Notes: a model not told the origin generated them from the sequence alone. 64,000 nt of DNA from Diphasiastrum complanatum (GCA_029204225.1 CM055102.1:12859484-12923483); one strand, 5' to 3'; positions 51,181 to 64,000 are shown, counted from the first letter of the stretch. Numbers and translations are program-made.

Positions 51181-52649
51181 TTCATTTTAACTTTATAGGC
51201 TTTTTATATGACTAAAAATCAATTGAGTTTAGTTATAAATTTGAGAGTTTAAGGTTTTATTTTAACCTTTTACCGATTTCATAATAATTTTGTGGATTTT
51301 TTATAAGATTAGTTTCAAACTTTTTAACACCAATGGTATGAAATCACCCAAATAGCTCAACTACATTAGCTAACAAGTATCAAGGCAAAGCTAAAAGCGA
51401 GGATAGTGTAACATTATGCTTGTAGGGAAAACATGAAACTTCTCCACATGTCACTTGGGGAGGCTTCTAATCTTTCGTGGAATTGTATTATCACCTTCGA
51501 TAGTTTCTTACTATTAGTAGCTGATATTTAAAATTGTTTCTACTGTCGAGTCTCGAGTAGTCACTAGTGAGAAAGAATTGGCTATTAATTCTAAATATGT
51601 ACATATGAGGATTTCTTTGACTCTTCACACTTGCTCCAGTCATCAATCATGGAACTAGTGACTGTTGCACCGACGATCTGATTTGCTGCATATATTATCA
51701 CTATTAATCTGCATATTTAGAATTCTTTCGCCTCTCGATTCGTGATAAAGAATTGGAGCATTGTCAATTACAGGTGACGCATTCGCTATTAATTCTAAAT
51801 ATGTACATATGAGGATTTCTTTGACTCTTCACACTTGTTCCAGTCATCAATAATGGAAATAGTGACCTGACGATCCGATTTGCAGCATAAGATCTCCTTT
51901 GATTGTAGGCCGGCTGGAGCAGCCTTCAAAGTTCAAAGGATTGTCTAAATCTTGCTTGCTCCTGTATCAATGGATTTGATACAAGTTGCAGTGTCTAAAT
52001 CTTGCTTGCTCCTGTCGTCAATGGATTAAAGATTTGATACAAGTTGCAGTTTCCCATGATGATGCAGCTCTATGCATGCATCGTAGGCTCGTAGCTGCAC
52101 GGAAATTGAAATAGCCGAGCTTAGAAACTAGTGTTTGCTCGGTCTCCATCACAGATAACAAGTTTCTGAGGTTCTCATGTGTGTCAGAGGCCGGGACTTT
52201 CAGGATTCGTATCTTTTGATGTTGAGGGTGGAGATTGGGTATAGCTGGGAACTTTAGAAGTTGGAAATTTGAACTTTGAATCTCCACATGGATCTAGAAA
52301 GATACGGCCTGCTGATTAAGGCGTGCACTCCATGTGCACCTGCACTCCCGGCCCTACTCCATCCAGTGATAGCCCTACTGCATCCAATGATAATATATGG
52401 GATTAAGAAAAAAACAAAAGATATATTTCCTTGGATGTAATGGGGCCTGTGCGACAGAGGCAGTCTCTAATGAGATCCCAGCCGGCCAGGTCCATGCGTG
52501 GTAGGCCTCGTATATTCCAATTTCGCAGTGCTCCACCAAAGTCCACAAAAGACTACAGTTCAGTGTCCTCTATATATCTTGCTGAACTGTTGCGATCCTT
52601 AACACCACCAACGGAATATGCGTTTGAGGAGAGAGCGAGATCGAGATCG

Positions 52650-52697
<48 letters not shown>

Positions 52698-53296
52698 GCA
52701 GCTGATCTTTGGCTTAGTTTACGCTTTCACTGTGATACACAGTTCAATTGTAGTAGTTGGGATCGTTTATATGCATAGTACATATGAAACCACTTCTCCT
52801 ATGTCAGAACTGAATGTGCTGATCTTTTTTCTTATTTCTAGAAAGCTCAAAGATGTGGCCAAACTTGTAATCTCTACATAGTAAACTCTCTAGCTACTTC
52901 TTTACAAGACATTTGCTCCTGAACTATCCCCATTTGAAAATGTTGCAGTTTCCTTGTGTGCATCTCAGTTAGGATTCTCTTGACATATTAAGATAAAGAG
53001 ATTGCATTATAATTTGAATAACCTCACAATTGATTTTGCGTAATTAACATCATTGTTTTGAACAGCTTCTAGTGGTTACTTCCCCAATACGAGTAGAGAG
53101 GTCTGACCAACACTGCTATAGAATGTCCTCAAGCCAATTGAATAACGCTTCTCGTAGATGGGATTGATCAGCTCAATGTAGTCAACGCTTTCGATGCATG
53201 TTAGGACTTTCGACACATAGAGTAGCGCTTTGCAGCATCGGTCCAGAATTAGTATAACCCAACAGTTGTTCCGTATTCGATCAATCGAAAGGAGCT
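51181..53296 (+). promoter_or_regulatory. upstream region of the intact CKX gene
   Basis: Mirror image of 30901-33023. The (GA)n run at 52653-52695 lies about 600 bp before the start codon. The minus-strand 89-codon frame at 52018-52287 is intact. GA/CT tracts are common in plant promoters, but I see no specific element that would show how the gene is controlled. Confidence 0.5.
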
Positions 53297-54947
53297 ATGA
53301 CATCTAGACGCACTTCGACCACAATTCCGTCTGCATGCTTGCCGTGCATCTTGCTTGGGTTATGTTTACTCTCCTTTATGCGTTCTTTCCCCGATTTCAT
53401 CGTCACAGCTGCCACCCCATCCTGCTCTTTATCCAAAGAAAACTGCAGGGAACTTGCTGCATTGAATCTGAACCTTAATATTTCCTTCTCGAACACCGCC
53501 AAGGCATCTCAAGACTTCGGCCACATGTATCACGACCGCCCATCTGCAATTATATACCCATCTTCAGCACAGGACATCGTTGCAATAGTGAAGCTTGCAT
53601 ACTTCTCACCAAACAATCTAACCATAGCCGCAAAAGGAGCAGGTCATTCTATCTACGGCCAAGCACAAGCTCTGCATGGGATTGTAATCGAAATGTCTAG
53701 CCTGAAAGGCATCGAGGTGGGCGTGCATGGATTTGGAGAAGCTGCGGTTCCGTTTGTGGAGGCTAGCGGTGGCGAGCTATGGATCGACGTGGTGAAGGAG
53801 GCATTGAAGAAGGGAATGGCGCCGAGATCTCTAACGGACTATCTGTATCTGAGCGTGGGAGGGACACTGTCCAATGCCGGGGTCAGCGGGCAGGCCTTTA
53901 GATATGGCCCTCAGATCTCCAACGTCCTTGAACTGGAGGTCGTCACAGGTAACTTTGCTCATTATGGTCTTCATTTTTGTCAATGCCTTTTCTGTTAATG
54001 GATTAATGGCAGTTTATTTAAGTCTACTTTTTGTTGTAACGCATGATTTTCTTTCATTCGATGATTGATGTTATTTTCTAATGCCAACACTATACATTTT
54101 ACCTGTGAAAACATTTGTTGTTTATCAATAATAAATTGAACCACACTAGCATTGTTATGTAAATGTTGCATTATACTGAATAATGGGTTGAACTTGAGTA
54201 GGGATCACAATGCTCTAAGATACTAACATTGCACCAACAGTGATTTGAGCCCAAGTCAATTGGTCAAGGAATTTTCATCCTACCATTCTATAGTACAAAT
54301 TCTTCCTCTTATCGTAATGCCTTGTGCTCAGGTGTCCTTTGTATTTTGGGACCACCTCCAGGAGCATAATGTCCATCCAATTTTCTCTCTCCTAGTAATC
54401 TGTCATTCTCTCTCCTCTCTCCCGTGGAAATCACGTTCTCTGTCCGGTGGAATGCACGTTCTCTCTCCTCTCTCCGGTGGAATGCACGTTCTCTCTCCTC
54501 TCTCCGGTGGAATGTGTATGTGGTATGTGGTAGCTCGTCATTGGCTGTCCACATCCACATTCCCCCACAAACGTAAAAAAAAAAACAAAAAAAACAAAAA
54601 CTTAGCACAATGGCATTACGTAGGGGGAGGCCCGAAGCCCTTGGGCCTTCCTTGCTGGTCCGGGTTGCCTAAGCAAGGAAGGGCCTCAGGCGGGCCCCCC
54701 CCTCCCTTCACTACAACCTTACATGCCTAGTTTCATATTAACTTTCTTTTAGAACAAGAGATAGTAATAGAGAAATAAAATGGACAATACCTGAATTATA
54801 TATGGAATTGGCAGGAAAAGGAGAGATAGTGATATGCTCCAAACACCAACATGCAGATCTCTTCTACTCGGTGTTAGGAGGTCTGGGACAATTCGCTATC
54901 ATAATTAAAGCCAAAATCCGCCTCCATCATGTTCCTCCTAAGGTAGT

Positions 54948-55001
<54 letters not shown>

Positions 55002-56252
55002 CTCATATCTCATAAAATCTTATATGTCTTTCTACACCTTGAATATGGCTGCTTATTTCTAGGTGAAATGGGTTCGAGCTTACTACTCAGATTTTTTGGC
55101 TTTTACGAAAGATCAGGAGATGTTGATTTCACAAGGAAGGGAGAATTCTTTTGATTATATCGAAGGGTCCGTGTTGGTTAAAGGCAAAGATGTGAATAGC
55201 TGGAAGATGGAGTCCCATACATTAGAAGATGTGAATTCCAATGTCACGATAGAATCAGATGCTCCAGTCCTTTATTGTCTGGAGCTCACCAAGGCCTATT
55301 TTGAGCGTGAATCAAACTTGATAGGCAAGGTAATCTGTTGTCATTATCACATTTAATACAATGATAAGTGTTATTATATTGCAGTCACGTAAAGATAAAT
55401 AGCTTTTGATTATGGCTCCAGTTACAAGCTCTATTCATTTTACAAAATTTTTTAATTCGCTTGTGATATGCTTAAGCTTCGAGTGACTTGAAATTTTCTT
55501 TTGTGCCACGCAGAAGTTAAATTCATTGTTAGAACGGCTTCATTATCTTCCATCAGAAGTCAGCATCATAGATGCTTCGTATTTGGGCTTTCTTGACAGG
55601 GTCCACGACAAAGAAAGAGATCTCCGAAAGTCAGGTCTCTGGTACACTCCTCACCCGTGGTTGAACCTATTCATTCCCAAGAGCCGGATTATAGAGTTTG
55701 ATGCTTGGGTTTTTAAGAAAAAGCTGAGCGGAGGCATAAACGGACCGATGCTTGTCTATCCCCTCAACCGTAACAAGTAAGTCCTCTATTCAACTATTGT
55801 CTTCATTTTTGCAGGTTCTTACAGGGAAATTAAAATTAAATGCAACAAAAGACGAGTCGAGACTGAGATCCAAACATTATCATACTCGTTGATGATAACT
55901 AGTGATTGCAACCCTTCCTTTGCGACTGTTGTATAGATGGGATTCCCGGATGTCTGCGGTGACACCTAGCGAAGACATCTTCTACGCGGTAGGACTGCTC
56001 GGATATGCATCACCACGCTCAGCTCCAACAGCAGAATCGTTAATGGATCAAAATAGCAAGATATTATATTTCTGCAGAACAAAATCCATCGAGTACAAAC
56101 AATATCTTCCACACTACGTCAATCAGGATGAATGGAGAACCCATTTTGACCGTTTGTGGCCCAGATTTCGTGAAAGAAAACTGAGGTACGATCCCAAAGC
56201 CATTTTGTCTCCTGGTCAAAGATTTTTTTGGAGGAGCAAAACTCTTTCCTAA
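53297..56252 (+). CDS. CKX: cytokinin oxidase/dehydrogenase (CKX), intact
   Basis: Five exons: 53297-53948, 54815-54942, 55063-55329, 55514-55776 and 55937-56252. They sum to 1626 bp, 541 residues plus TAA, a usual CKX length. All introns are GT-AG. The enzyme is an FAD protein that removes the isoprenoid side chain of cytokinins. Residues 1-40 look like a secretory signal. KGAGHS at 113-118 holds the His (117) expected to bind FAD covalently. TDYL (Asp181) and FDYIEG (Glu294) fit the catalytic acids by spacing from maize CKX1. HPWLNLF, YLPHY (493-497) and LSPGQ (527-531) are further family marks. The C-terminus has no obvious targeting signal. The start is the Met before the hydrophobic stretch. 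The only unbroken copy in the window. Which family member it is cannot be told here. Confidence 0.93.
54304..54620. mobile_element. foldback element in intron 1 of the intact CKX
   Basis: Inverted counterpart of 28056-28373, with the minisatellite at about 54425-54520 and A-rich tracts near 54575. A GC-rich block (about 54620-54712) follows. The long frame 54245-54730 that crosses it is an artefact of the repeats. Confidence 0.5.
54952..54997. repeat. (CT)n microsatellite in CKX intron 2
   Basis: About 23 units starting ten bases inside intron 2. Longer than the 14-unit equivalent in copy 3. Confidence 0.9.
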
Positions 56253-56913
56253 CTCAGATAATGGTTCACCTCAAAGAAGTGATGTGAACAAGATGGGCTG
56301 CTGAGTCTTATGTTGGGAAGCATAAGACTTAAATAAATGGTGAGCCTAAAACTGTGAATAGTTGATATTTGATAGGATACTCTTAAATAATGAGAACAGG
56401 ATTATGATGTACCTGTAAAGTTAGTCTACGAGCTCCGATCAGTCTTTGTTCCTCTAGAGTTATGGGACAAAGCCTGGAGCATTGATGCATTCTCCAGGTT
56501 GTCTACAAACTCACATGCAAGCACAATTTGTCATAAATGCAAAGGCTTATATAATATTCTTTCCCATGAAGGGTAAAATGTGAAGTGTAAACTTATATGG
56601 GTGCCAATTGAGCTGGGTAAGAGACAGTGTTTTGTCACTCTCACATGTGTTCAACACGTTGGGTAACTGTGTCTTGTCACTCATACATAGCTTGACTTGT
56701 TGACATCTTGGAGTCATGTGCTCTATGACGATTAAACTCGATCACTTATTACTCAATGTACACCATATATTTGTGCATAAAAAATGTCAGCACAAGTAAC
56801 AAGGAACCTACATAACCATATCACTATCTATAAAAGATGCGGGTACAAGTAGCAAGGTTGCTACTTAATCAATATGCTCCATGACTATAAAAAAAAAGCA
56901 TTGAAGCTTGGTG

Positions 56914-57274
56914 CATAGTTGCATATAATACGTATTTTATAGTAATATACCATATAATTAATGTGTTATATAAATATGTATAATCCAACGTATTATACAT
57001 ATTTGATCACTATATTATAATTTTCAATAGTCTTACTCAAAAACAAAAATGAGATTATTTTATCTTAGTGTTCATCCCTTCAAACATAAACTTAAGAACA
57101 AAATTCTAAAGAAAACCGTGGATCACATATGAATTATTTGATAAAAACTTGTCAATTGTCAAAAGGTACAGGTAGGGCTATTTATTAGCTATAGGTATTT
57201 TTTATCCAAAAAAAGTATAATACATGTATTATATGGCACCGTATTATATGCTTGTATTATACGATGCAACTATG
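56914..57274. mobile_element. MITE (CATAGTTGCAT ends), inverted arm
   Basis: A 361-bp copy with ends GCATAGTTGCATATAATACG and GTATTATACGATGCAACTATG. TTGGTG lies on both outer sides. Confidence 0.65.
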
Positions 57275-57324
57275 GTTTGGTGAAGCAATTAACTAGCAAA
57301 TTGGAGTCAAACTCTAGAGCATAA

Positions 57325-57603
57325 CTTATAAGTAGAACAAAGAAAGTACCCTCCACCTCACCACTTATTGGAAGACAAATCTTAGGAAATTTTTATGATA
57401 GGGCATTCAATAAAAGAGTTGACATCACTAGGGCTACTATCTCAAAGACCTTGAACATGGAATTTTCAAACAAAACATTGGAGAGTTGCTCACCACCCAT
57501 CTATGAATATCATAGTGACTTGTTGTATCCAACTTTCTCCCCTGAGCTAGACGAAGCAAAATCAGAAAGAGCAAACGATGTAGGGGTCTTCCATGCAAGC
57601 TAA
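57325..57603 (+). other. unidentified open frame in CKX 3' flank, inverted arm
   Basis: About 92 codons with no early Met, ending at TAA 57601-57603. It has the same stretches as the frame at 25128-25406 (GRQILGNFYDRAF, YEYHSDLLYPTF). Same strand as CKX. No family recognised. Confidence 0.3.
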
Positions 57604-58491
57604 GTTAGACCAAGAAGAAAATGTGCTCAATGAATGTTTATGATCCTCTTAAAATGATCAACTCCAACAAAAGCTAGAACAATTCTTTTTCATCTTTCAT
57701 CAATGCAATGGCTGGATCTATGGTGTGCTTGTGCCACTGTAAATAGCACCTTCCTAACTTTGTTAAAGTAAAAGCAAAAGGTTATATACTCCATTTACCG
57801 TGTATAACATCCTTGCACAATTCATTTTCAAGTCTTCTATGCCCAATTGATGCTTGTACCTAATTGGTCCCTCAGTTAAACCTATATCGAGCTAGGCCAA
57901 ATAATCTAAACATTGCATATTATGTAGCTCTTTAACCTTAAGGGTGTACCGTAATCTCTTTCAACTACAACCTCCCTTGTTGAGTAGGATTAGCCTACAA
58001 CTAACCTTGCATTAGACGAGTCTAGTTGGTAATAGGCAATTGCTTGAATGAAACTCAAGATAACTTTGCATAGTTAATTGTTCAATCATAGCTTTAGCTA
58101 GTCCATGAAAAATTAAAAATCAATGGACATGATGCATGAGAGTAGATTGCACCAAACTATCACTAAGTAGCTAAGGTTTATGATCACCTCAAGCACATTC
58201 GGGTGCGCACACACACACACACACACACACAAACTAGGGAATTGGTTACATTGAGTAATGCTCCTAGGTACTATCTTGGGATCATGACCATAGATGATAC
58301 ATCAACTTACAACATATGGGAAGATTACGACGACAAATTAAAAATATATTAGCTGTTAACTTTAGAAAAACTCAAGATAATTCATAGTTTAACTATAACT
58401 TGAATTGGAGTCCATGCAAAAAATTGCTAGTGAGGACATTATGCATGAGAGTAGAATACACCTACCTATTACTTATAGTTAGACAAGGGAT

Positions 58492-58830
58492 CACTACAAC
58501 ACTCGCCATGATTTCCAATGTGAAATCACACATTTAGGGTTTTTGAATCTACAAAGGTGCCACAAAACATGTCACAACAGGGTCATCAAATTTTGACAAC
58601 TATAAAATGTGTCGCAAAAATGATGCCTACGCCAACTAGCTCCGTAGGATCCATCAGTAGGACACTGATCGAGGTTGTCCACATGAACGTCACATTATGC
58701 CGCCCATGTGGACGTTGCTATTCGACCGCCAAGTGGACGTCACAATCCAGCATCCAACTGTACATTGCATTCGACTACCAAAACCTAACGTGGAACTCCA
58801 TGTGCAGAAGCTAGTTCAACGTGTAAAAAG
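58492..58830 (+). mobile_element. CACTA-like transposon terminus, inverted arm
   Basis: Starts CACTACAACACTCGCC and continues with GTCGCAAAAATGATGCC and repeated GTCCACATG-type words. Counterpart of the end at 24232. The frames 58557-58814 and 58697-58945 over it are incidental. Confidence 0.55.
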
Positions 58831-60510
58831 AGTAGCACACCATGTGCTACTATTTTGTTGGAGCATGGATAGAAGAAACTCACAAAATGTGCAAAAAATT
58901 TACTCTGAAAATATCAAAACCCATCTCGATGCCCGTTCTGCATGAACATAAACAAACAATACAAGAATTAACGGTTAGGATTTAAGTTGAGTACATTCTC
59001 TATATTTATAGTGAACAAAAAGTTTATATGTTTCAAAAGAATTGACTATGGAGGATGACCCTCCCTTTTCAATTTATCGACTACTGGATCAAAGGATTTT
59101 CTAAATGCAAAGTCATATACCTCTTTAGTGGGGAGTCATACAATTTAGGACTAACACAAAAACCACTATTTTGAGACTATTCATGTTTTTAAATAGAAAC
59201 TCTCCTCTTATAACTCATCTATTGAATATTAAGAATGTATAACTAATAAGGTTAAAACTAATGTTGTTATCACATGATAATAGTATATACTTCGAGACAA
59301 TGAATCTACATTCAATTTGGTTAAGAAGTCTCAAAATATGAATTTACTTAAGAAGTATCAAAATATGACTGTAGTCTCAATTTAGTTGAATTTGTGCTAA
59401 CTTCAAGTTTAGGGTTGGAGGTCCCCCTGAAAATCAAGATGCATATTAGAAAAAAAAAATGGCCTATCAAATAACATTGGAAGGACAAGCTATTATATAG
59501 AGAAATATCGATTTGTTTAGTTCTATCTTTGTACGCCATTCTCCTTGCTTTTTCAATAAGTGCAACTAACAATGGCCATTCAATAAAGCATGCTAGAAAG
59601 CTCATGGGCTGTAAGTGCACGGCTATAGGAAATGATTATTTTTATTCCAATAAGGACACACAAATAAAAATTGATCATGATGCGACAATATATCTGGCAA
59701 TATAACTCTTACCATCAAGAGTTGCCCCTGTCTACACAGACTTCGCTTTATGGCATGCGTGCTCAAATTTCCTAAAGATGTTCGGCAAAGAACTTCATGC
59801 TACGTGTACACATCATTAAACCATTAACATTGTCAAATTTAAAAGATTTTATGTTCTCAAGGATATTGCCCAAGAACAGATCCAAAGGGATGTAAAACTC
59901 TAGTCATTGGAGTTTACCTGATGTAAAGACCTAAATTGAAGGTGTCCTACCCTGCATGGGGAGGCTTAGAAGGTGTTTACTAACAGTCAAGATATTCTGC
60001 AAACACCATGATAATCCTTTTAGTAGATACCCTTTATGAGTTATTTTGATAAGTTTGTGCTCATGCTACTATTCTATGTCACTAGGTATGTATATCAATT
60101 GTAATGAATACCTAGAATGAGTTACTTTTATGATTGTGTGCTAATGTCACAATATGCATATCATTTCTTAATTGTAGCTTTGGCATAATATGATAGAATA
60201 GGAAAAATGCTTGTTAGGCATAATGGATATCCTACATATAACTTGTCCATTGCACAAGACATTTTATAAATAAGTTGTCCATTTTATAAATAAGGAATCT
60301 ATTAATAGCCTTTTATTTTCATACTAATGGATAGCCTATAAATAAAAGGGTGTATTCTTGGCCCATGACTGAAAATATATGCAGAGGCTCCACTCTCATC
60401 TAATGGTATAGCAAGTACTGATCAAACAAAAGAGAAGATTATGCAACTGTTATACCTTGCTATTGGATTTTATTTCAGCTATTCTGATATTCTGTTAACT
60501 ATCTGTTTTT
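58831..60510. repeat. element flank, inverted arm
   Basis: Mirror of 22130-23816, starting with the hairpin at 58831-58851. About 85 bp found in the other copies before the hairpin (around GACATGCAATACC) are missing. The candidate N-terminal exon near 59580-59760 is interrupted by a stop. Confidence 0.5.
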
Positions 60511-60519
60511 TTTTGCAGA

Positions 60520-61805
60520 TCTGCATTAGTAGCTCCTTGGAATATTAAAGACAATGCTTCACTAGAAATGTCATTGGCCACAATATTGACTTGCAAAACC
60601 ACTCAGCATATCATGATGAACCATATGATTTCAAATGTAAAGTGTAAAATAGCAAAGTCTTTGATGGTGGACATTCAAGAAATTTTAGATAAGCCTTATA
60701 GTTCAGGGTGCTTGTGATTTTGCGGGTATTAGCAAGGAAGCATATGCAACAATATTTAAACTAATTAGAGAAGCTTTTAAGCAAGTTCAAATTAGAAAAG
60801 TCCTAATCCCTAGGACATATCACTTGAAAAAAGAGAGGGATACATTAACATAGGTAGGCATAAGATCATTGGAACTCCATTTCATATTGAGAAGGTGTAT
60901 GAAAGTGATGGAAGATCGATATTCTTTAATTTATCAAACAATTTATTTGTTGATCTAAATTACTTGCTGAGATACATCGTCACATTCTATGATATAACCT
61001 CTGAAAAGGTGAATGGCAAAATAATCATAGTACTTAAGTTAGATGAGTTAGAAACTGTGAAAGGGTAGAAGATGGAGAGGGTTAGTATAACTCTCATGAA
61101 TGGTGCTCTATCACAAACAGAGAACCAAGAAGATTTCAAATTCAGTGTCCAGTCAGAAAATGGTATATGGTGGTTGGCGGCGTTTCAGGTAACTAGCCTC
61201 ATTATTACATTACATTCATTGAATAGTATTAATACATTGTAAACTAAGTTTGATTAATTCTTTGGATAGGTGCTGAAAGAGGATCATGATATATTATCAT
61301 GGATATTCTCAAGGACATCTTATCCTAGGATCATCAATGACCATATGGATGGAGGACTTCTCAATGTTCCATGAGTTAGAGACTTCAATGTTGAATGGCA
61401 CCTAGCAAGTGATTTGAAAACATTGAAATGTATGTATAATGTCTCTCACGGTGCTGCATCTAAACACCCTTGTTTGTACTGCATGAAAATGGCAAAAGAT
61501 GTAACTAGGAGTACAAGAATTAATAGAGAATATGCAGATCCAAACTGGAAGCCTGTGCTGCCTATTCCCTTAAAAAATGTGCATGTTTGCACTCTTCATG
61601 CAGAAGTTAGATTAATAGAAAAGATCAATATCTTCATGTAGTTTTTGTTTGGAATACTAAGCCAACATCATTAGCAAAGGAAGCTATCTCTCGATTAGAA
61701 GATGTTTTATCAAAAGCAGGACTCCAAAAAGAACATGTCAAAATTCAAAAAGATGAAAAGCTTTCAAGAAATAATGGGAACATGCCAACTAAGCCAAGCA
61801 TAGGA
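60520..61805 (+). pseudogene. transposase-like gene, inverted copy (3' end missing)
   Basis: The 5' exon starts after TTTTTTTTGCAG at 60519. The second block ends at donor 61188. An 81-bp intron (61189-61269, GT-AG) is followed by the third block, whose long frame reads at 61414-61641 and contains CMYNVSHGAASKHPCLYCMK. A stop replaces a Trp/Gly codon after FSMFH near 61374, the second block has a TAG after KG near 61067, and a one-base loss lies near 60851. The sequence leaves the gene at about 61805, before the exon with the candidate catalytic Glu. Confidence 0.5.
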
Positions 61806-61965
61806 CTGTACATCGCATTCGACTACCAAAACCTAACGTGGAAGTCCATGTGCACAAGCTAGTTCAACATGTTTTTGGTGTCTTGGGTGTCAAAAAGTGA
61901 CATGTCAAAAAGTGTCTTGTTTTTAGTTCAACATGTTTTTGGTGTCTTGGGTGTCAAAAAGGAGA
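61806..61965. repeat. breakpoint region with a short direct duplication
   Basis: AGTTCAACATGTTTTTGGTG followed by TCTTGGGTGTCAAAAAG occurs at about 61861-61897 and again at 61926-61962. After the second copy the sequence jumps to the middle of the coiled-coil ORF. This is the outer end of the inverted homology with 20735-20830. Confidence 0.85.
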
Positions 61966-62656
61966 CCAAAGCCGCTATTGAAAGTGATCTCTCAACCCCC
62001 CAACCTAGCTATAGAACTTCTCATTTTTCAATGTTGGAATCCTCTCAAACCTTCGTGCCCACGCACCATGTTCCCCAGCCATCACTCCCCCATCCCTACC
62101 TCAATCAACCCTTGAGACCACACGAAGGACCTCCTGAGATGTACAAAGCCCGACGAGACGAGTTCATTAAAAAACTTAGCTCTCCCGATGCCATGTATAA
62201 CCTCGTCAAGAATCCTATCCATGGACAACCCACCAAATTCATGCCATCCTCACCCAATCACAACCCACCTGACCTACCCAAAACCACACCGAAGAGTTTG
62301 ATGACCCCCAAGTTATGATACGAACTTCTAGAAGCTTACGCCGCCACCTACAGGTTTGAATGCAAGTGAAGTTGAGCCCTCAACTAGTGAAAGGAATAGA
62401 AAGGAAGACAAATGTACCAAGGCCCTTCATGAATGTTTGGCAAGACTCCCACTAAAGCTAAAGGCGACCTAGCAGATCGAGCCAAAAATCCAAGATGGCC
62501 GATACTATAGAGTCCGAGAAATTTGGAAAGAAATACCCTCGAAGCATGAGGGGCAGAAAATATGACCTGGACCAGAGCAAGTATTCCTCAAGGTCAGACA
62601 TTATTGCAGCCCAGCAGCCGCAGCCAGAATGGAAAAACAAAATCCTAAAGGACAAT
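61966..62656 (+). pseudogene. coiled-coil ORF, 5'-truncated copy
   Basis: Begins within the ETKAA(I/F)ESDLSTPQ part, so the coiled coil is lost. The frame that starts upstream at 61869 (149 codons) is a fusion made by the breakpoint. The downstream frame MADTIESEKFGKKYPRSMRG is 62495-62719 and runs into segment Q. A short deletion near 62286 removes codons before TPKSLMTPK. Confidence 0.5.
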
Positions 62657-63190
62657 GTGTTTCTTGATCCTTCAACATTCATAATGCTTCCTATTCAGTT
62701 TCTTGTTTCTTGTTGTTGATTTGTAGGATGTATGTAGATTAGTTTTCAGCTTTCAAGATCTTTTTCCAATTAATTTTTACAACAAGTAGAGTATGAATCT
62801 GATAGGTGTTCAATCGAGCTGCATTATGATCCTAGTTGAGCATCATGACTTGCATGTCTTCAAGCAACGTGAGTATAGTTCAAGCATGAAGGAGGTCCGT
62901 GTATCCACTGACAAGCTAGATAATCTATACTACAACGCCAAACCTTCTGCCTGATTGGGTAATGAACCAAGAATAATAAGTCATTGATACCCGTGAAGCC
63001 TGGTAATGGGCAGAAATTGAAATGCCAAGTGACAAGGTGCCAAACTGTAATAGTTAAGTAAGGATTTACTGACTGATAAAGAGAATCAGTGAACACTTTA
63101 GGGATGTCATATAGTTTTCTAGTCAAGCATCTTGGTGTCACTAGTTGATAGGGCCAATTTTGTCATTAGAGGTCAAATAGTCACAGCCCA
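62657..63190 (+). repeat. repeat segment Q, outer inverted copy, truncated
   Basis: Joined directly to the coiled-coil relic after AAGGACAATG at 62656, so about 570 bp of the segment are missing. No gene is supported. Confidence 0.55.
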
Positions 63191-64000
63191 ATTATTGAAA
63201 TTCATTTTTTAACACTTCATTTTAAATTTATAGGTTTTTTATATGACTCAAAATCAATTGAGTTTAGTTATAAATTTGAGAGTTTAAGGTTTTATTTTAA
63301 CCTTTTAACGATTTCATAATAATTTTGTGGATTTTTTATAAGATTAGTTTCAAACTTTTTAACACCAATGGTATCAAATCACCCCAATAGCTCAACTACA
63401 TTAGCTTACAAGTATCAAGGCAACGCTAAAAGCGAGGGATAGCGTAACATTATGCTTGTAGGGAAAACAGGAAACTTCTCCACATGTCACTTGGGGAGGC
63501 TTCTAATCTTTCGTGGAATTGTATTATCACCTTGGATAGTTTCTTACTATTAATAGCTCATATTTAAAATTGTTTCTACTGTCGAGTCTCGAGTAGTCAC
63601 TAGTGATAAAGAATTGGCTATTAATTCTAAATATGTACATATGCGGATTGCTTTGACTCTTCACACTTGCAGTCATCAATCATGGAACTAGTGACAGTTG
63701 CACCGACGATCCGATTTGCTGCATATATTATCACTATTAATCTGCATATTTAGAATTCTTTTGCCTCTCGAGTCGTGATAAAGAATTGGTGCATTGTCAA
63801 TTACAGGTGACGCATTCGCTATTAATTTTAAATATGGACGTATGAGGATTTCTTTGACTCTTCACACTTGCTCCAGTCATCAATAATGGAAATAGTGACC
63901 TGACGATCTGATTTGCTGCATAAGCTCTGCTTTGATTGTAGGCCGGCTGGAGCAGCCTTCAAAGTTCAAAGGATTGTCTAAATCTTGCTTGCTCCTGTCA
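63191..64000 (+). promoter_or_regulatory. CKX upstream region, outer inverted copy, cut by the window edge
   Basis: Matches 51181-52010. It implies that a further CKX copy in plus orientation may lie just beyond the right edge, since each such region elsewhere in the window is followed by a CKX exon 1. Confidence 0.55.

Larger units (their letters stand above)
56253..58491 (+). repeat. 3' flank of the intact CKX (segment V, inverted)
   Basis: Mirror of 24233-26453. It contains the MITE (56914-57274), the unidentified open frame (about 57325-57603) and the (AC)n run (58206-58231). The last 250 bp before the CACTA-like end match the tandem units. Confidence 0.6.

Noticed and set aside
54245-54730. 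161-codon plus-strand open frame
   Set aside because: It runs across intron 1 of CKX, the minisatellite and the A-rich tract. Repetitive residues (LSGGMHVLSPL twice) come from the minisatellite, not a gene.

Overview
This is nuclear DNA of a land plant. The evidence is a five-exon cytokinin oxidase/dehydrogenase (CKX) gene with GT-AG introns, long AT-rich non-coding stretches, plant-style microsatellites (CT, GA, GT) and dense mobile-element debris. I cannot name the species. There are no RNA genes, CRISPR arrays or bacterial features that I can support.

The window is essentially one CKX locus copied many times. On the minus strand, units lie head to tail in this order: CKX upstream region, CKX gene or fragment, a 3' flank that ends at a CACTA-like terminus, then a transposase-like gene, a coiled-coil ORF with retroelement character, an LTR-like AT-rich stretch, and the next CKX upstream region. 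Copy 1 (about 281-9409) keeps only a broken exon 1. Copy 2 (about 9410-18760) has an internal deletion that fuses exon 1 to exon 3 in frame. Copy 3 (about 18761-33023) has all five exons but one frameshift. A fourth unit (33024 onward) has no CKX upstream part. It ends in three tandem 2567-bp repeats (39190-46891) plus a partial fourth, three of them carrying a stranded CKX exon 5.

At about 48057 the sequence turns round. From there to about 61900 it is the reverse complement of about 20735-38195, interrupted by kilobase-scale indels and scattered substitutions. The second arm carries the only CKX copy that reads through intact: 53297-56252, plus strand, 541 residues. The window ends inside a further inverted upstream region.

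The intact CKX is predicted to be a secreted flavoenzyme that cleaves the side chain of isoprenoid cytokinins. The other copies look like pseudogenes, apart from the chimeric copy 2 frame. The most notable unexplained item is the multi-copy transposase-like gene. Spliced in phase, it shows a candidate acidic triad and a Cys-x-x-Cys motif that I could not assign with certainty to a known superfamily.
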